64,000 nt of DNA from Curvibacter soli (lineage in GTDB: Bacteria; Pseudomonadota; Gammaproteobacteria; Burkholderiales; Burkholderiaceae_C). Position 1 is the first letter of the stretch, and each line of letters opens with the position of its first letter. The notes under the pieces were generated by a model. It searched no databases, was not told where the DNA came from, and saw nothing but the letters and a program-made list of their open reading frames with translations. Where the stretch lies: the NCBI RefSeq assembly GCF_029211125.1, contig NZ_JARGEN010000034.1, forward strand, positions 1 to 64,000, written 5' to 3'. This document shows positions 62,951-64,000 of this stretch, one piece after another. The position numbers were made by a program, and so were the translations under genes.

Positions 62951-63634
62951 ATGAAGAAGCTGGTTCTCTTCTCGGCGCTGGCAGCCACTGCTGGCCTGTG
63001 CGCGGCGCAGCAGGAGCAGGGCCGCGTGCTGTCGGCCACGCCCATCGTGCAGCAGGTGGCGATTCCGCAACAGGTCTGCAACACGGAAACCGTGGTCACG
63101 CAAGCGCCGCACACGGGGGCTGGCGCGGTGATGGGCGCCATCGCGGGCGGCGCTATCGGCAATGCCATCGGCGGCGGCAGCGGGCGCGCGGCGGCCACGG
63201 CGCTGGGCATCTTCGGCGGTGCCATCACGGGCGACCGCATCGAGGGCAACGGCCAGCCGCAGTACCAGAACGTGCAGCGCTGCGGCACGCAGACCTCGTA
63301 TGAAAACCGCACCACCGGCTACACCGTGGTGTACGAATACGCGGGCCGCCAGTACACCACCCAGACCGCGACCGACCCGGGCCCCACCATTGCGGTACAG
63401 GTGGTGCCGGCGGCGGGCAACGACCATGGCGGCAACAGCTACTCCAGCCGACCGCCCACGATATACCAGTCGCAGCAGCCCATGTATGTGCAGCCGGGCA
63501 TGGTGGTGCCGACCTATGCGACGCCGCCAGTGGTCTACGCCCCCGGCTATGCACCCGGCTATGCGCCCCCCAACATATCGCTGGATCTGGGCTATTCCTA
63601 TTCGCGTGGCGACCATCACCGCCACTGGCGCTGA
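62951..63634 (+). CDS. Glycine-zipper 2TM-type exported protein
   Basis: A 227-residue protein with a signal peptide (KKLVLFSALAATAGLCAA). The glycine-zipper pair GAVMGAIAGGAIGNAIGGG and ALGIFGGAITGDRIEG forms residues about 55-100. A Tyr/Pro/Gly-rich C-terminal third has YAPGYAPGYAPPN. ATG 62951 is set by AAGGAG 9 bases upstream, rather than the Met six codons earlier. The family includes SlyB-like and OmpA-associated envelope proteins. The role is probably outer-membrane stability. Confidence 0.85.
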   Translation: MKKLVLFSALAATAGLCAAQQEQGRVLSATPIVQQVAIPQQVCNTETVVTQAPHTGAGAVMGAIAGGAIGNAIGGGSGRAAATALGIFGGAITGDRIEGNGQPQYQNVQRCGTQTSYENRTTGYTVVYEYAGRQYTTQTATDPGPTIAVQVVPAAGNDHGGNSYSSRPPTIYQSQQPMYVQPGMVVPTYATPPVVYAPGYAPGYAPPNISLDLGYSYSRGDHHRHWR

Positions 63635-63653
63635 CCGCGCGCCTGGCCAGCAC

Positions 63654-63677
63654 GAGGGGCCCCGGCGGCCTCTTTTT
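63654..63677 (+). terminator. Terminator-like hairpin after the glycine-zipper gene
   Basis: GAGG...CCTC stem with a GC-rich interior, followed by TTTTT (63673-63677), 20 bases after the stop. Confidence 0.55.
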
Positions 63678-63757
63678 CAGCCCCTTTTCCTTTGGCGGGT
63701 CGGCCTGCAATCGCAGGCGCATAGCGGCCGCGCAAGAAAGAATTTTCTCAATGAAAT

Positions 63758-63808
63758 CGGCCTCCAGCGCTTATTCTACCTGCGGTGACAGCTATCAAAA
63801 TAGAAGCA
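63758..63808 (-). repeat. Family D short repeat, consensus-like copy
   Basis: The minus strand reads GCTTCTATTTTGATAGCTGT followed by CACCGCAGGTAGAATAAGCG and CTGGAGGCC. This is the best-preserved copy in the window. Confidence 0.8.
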
Positions 63809-63821
63809 AACAACCCCAAAC

Positions 63822-63898
63822 GACTTATGCAGAACGGGTTCAGGCAAGACGCGCGTTCTTTGGACGCAACGGCTGGTGCATCCTTGTTTGCGTAAGTC
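63822..63898. repeat. Family C 77-bp palindromic repeat, copy C2
   Basis: Bounded by GACTTATGCAGAAC and GTTTGCGTAAGTC, 77 bp like copy C1 (46558-46634). It ends 16 bases before the ppnP start and may contribute promoter or leader sequence. Confidence 0.65.
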
Positions 63899-63914
63899 CT
63901 GCCAAAGTTTGCGC

Positions 63915-64000
63915 ATGACCACCGAGCGCATCGACAACGTTTCCATCACCACCCGGGCCAACGTGTATTTCGACGGCAAATGCGTGAGCCACGGCTTCAC
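63915..64000 (+). CDS. ppnP: Pyrimidine/purine nucleoside phosphorylase, 5' end only
   Basis: The first 28 codons: MTTERIDNVSITTRANVYFD followed by GKCVSHGF. This matches the DUF1255/PpnP cupin-fold phosphorylase N-terminus. The window ends inside the gene, so the remainder is not visible. The start follows the family C repeat without a clear Shine-Dalgarno. Confidence 0.7.
   Translation, partial: MTTERIDNVSITTRANVYFDGKCVSHGF

Overview
The window is high-GC DNA that reads like a betaproteobacterium of the order Burkholderiales, most likely the family Comamonadaceae (Acidovorax/Alicycliphilus/Diaphorobacter type). The pointers are intracellular PHB depolymerase, the ilvI-ilvH-ilvC-pssA block, an ECF sigma factor followed by DUF3619/DUF3106/RDD genes, a dihydrolipoamide dehydrogenase with its own lipoyl domain, and a small dispersed repeat containing GCTATCAAAATAGAAGC. 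Genus assignment is inference. Most of the window is ordinary core metabolism, tightly packed and often with 4-bp start/stop overlaps.

Layout. 1-815: degenerate DNA with a transposase remnant and half of a repeat element. 815-5177: an aromatic aminotransferase, phaZ, an RnfB-like ferredoxin and a LysE exporter. 5427-14531 (minus strand): a propionyl-CoA to succinyl-CoA operon in the order methylmalonyl-CoA mutase, [toxin-antitoxin remnant], meaB, pccB, pccA, bioB and an epimerase-like VOC protein, with a divergent GntR regulator. 15387-19850 (minus): ilvI-ilvH-ilvC and pssA. 20142-23500 (plus): sigma factor, DUF3619, DUF3106, RDD, dgkA and a LOG-family gene. 23530-25553 (minus): nadE and glnB. 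25613-29442: a FemAB-like acetyltransferase, a chemoreceptor and ppa. 30306-36588 (minus): pyruvate dehydrogenase aceE-aceF-lpdA, divergent from a PAS histidine kinase and FixJ-type regulator (36779-39965). 40044-45780: a folD frame fused to a PLP decarboxylase, an ATP-grasp-like gene and prlC. 45813-50851: a glutaredoxin-like protein, rpiA, pyrD, the yqjD/E-like envelope genes and an LhgO-like FAD oxidase. 51344-54439: a GGDEF/EAL protein. 55119-62401 (minus): tRNA-Asp, tRNA-Glu, tRNA-Ala, gltX, metZ, purF, cvpA, a SPOR protein and folC. The window ends with an ArsC-like reductase, a glycine-zipper lipoprotein-like protein and the start of ppnP.

The notable layer is four families of small non-coding repeats. 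Family B (about 235 bp, ends CCTRGAAACGGCAGTTG) has four intact copies: three have exact 5-bp target duplications and the fourth a near-exact one. A fifth copy is split in two halves around the aminotransferase, and its outer flanks still carry matching ATGAT duplications. Family A (about 165-185 bp, ends CTAGTGCAGTGTTC) has four copies. One destroys a PIN toxin gene, others supply stop codons to neighbouring genes, and one truncates a cassette-like ORF. Families A and B share an internal core despite different termini. Family C is a 77-bp palindromic element with two copies. Family D is a short repeat found between genes and, in frame, inside six proteins, often at inter-domain linkers. Other features of interest are the folD-decarboxylase fusion with its ATP-grasp partner and an attC-like hairpin next to an orphan membrane-protein ORF.
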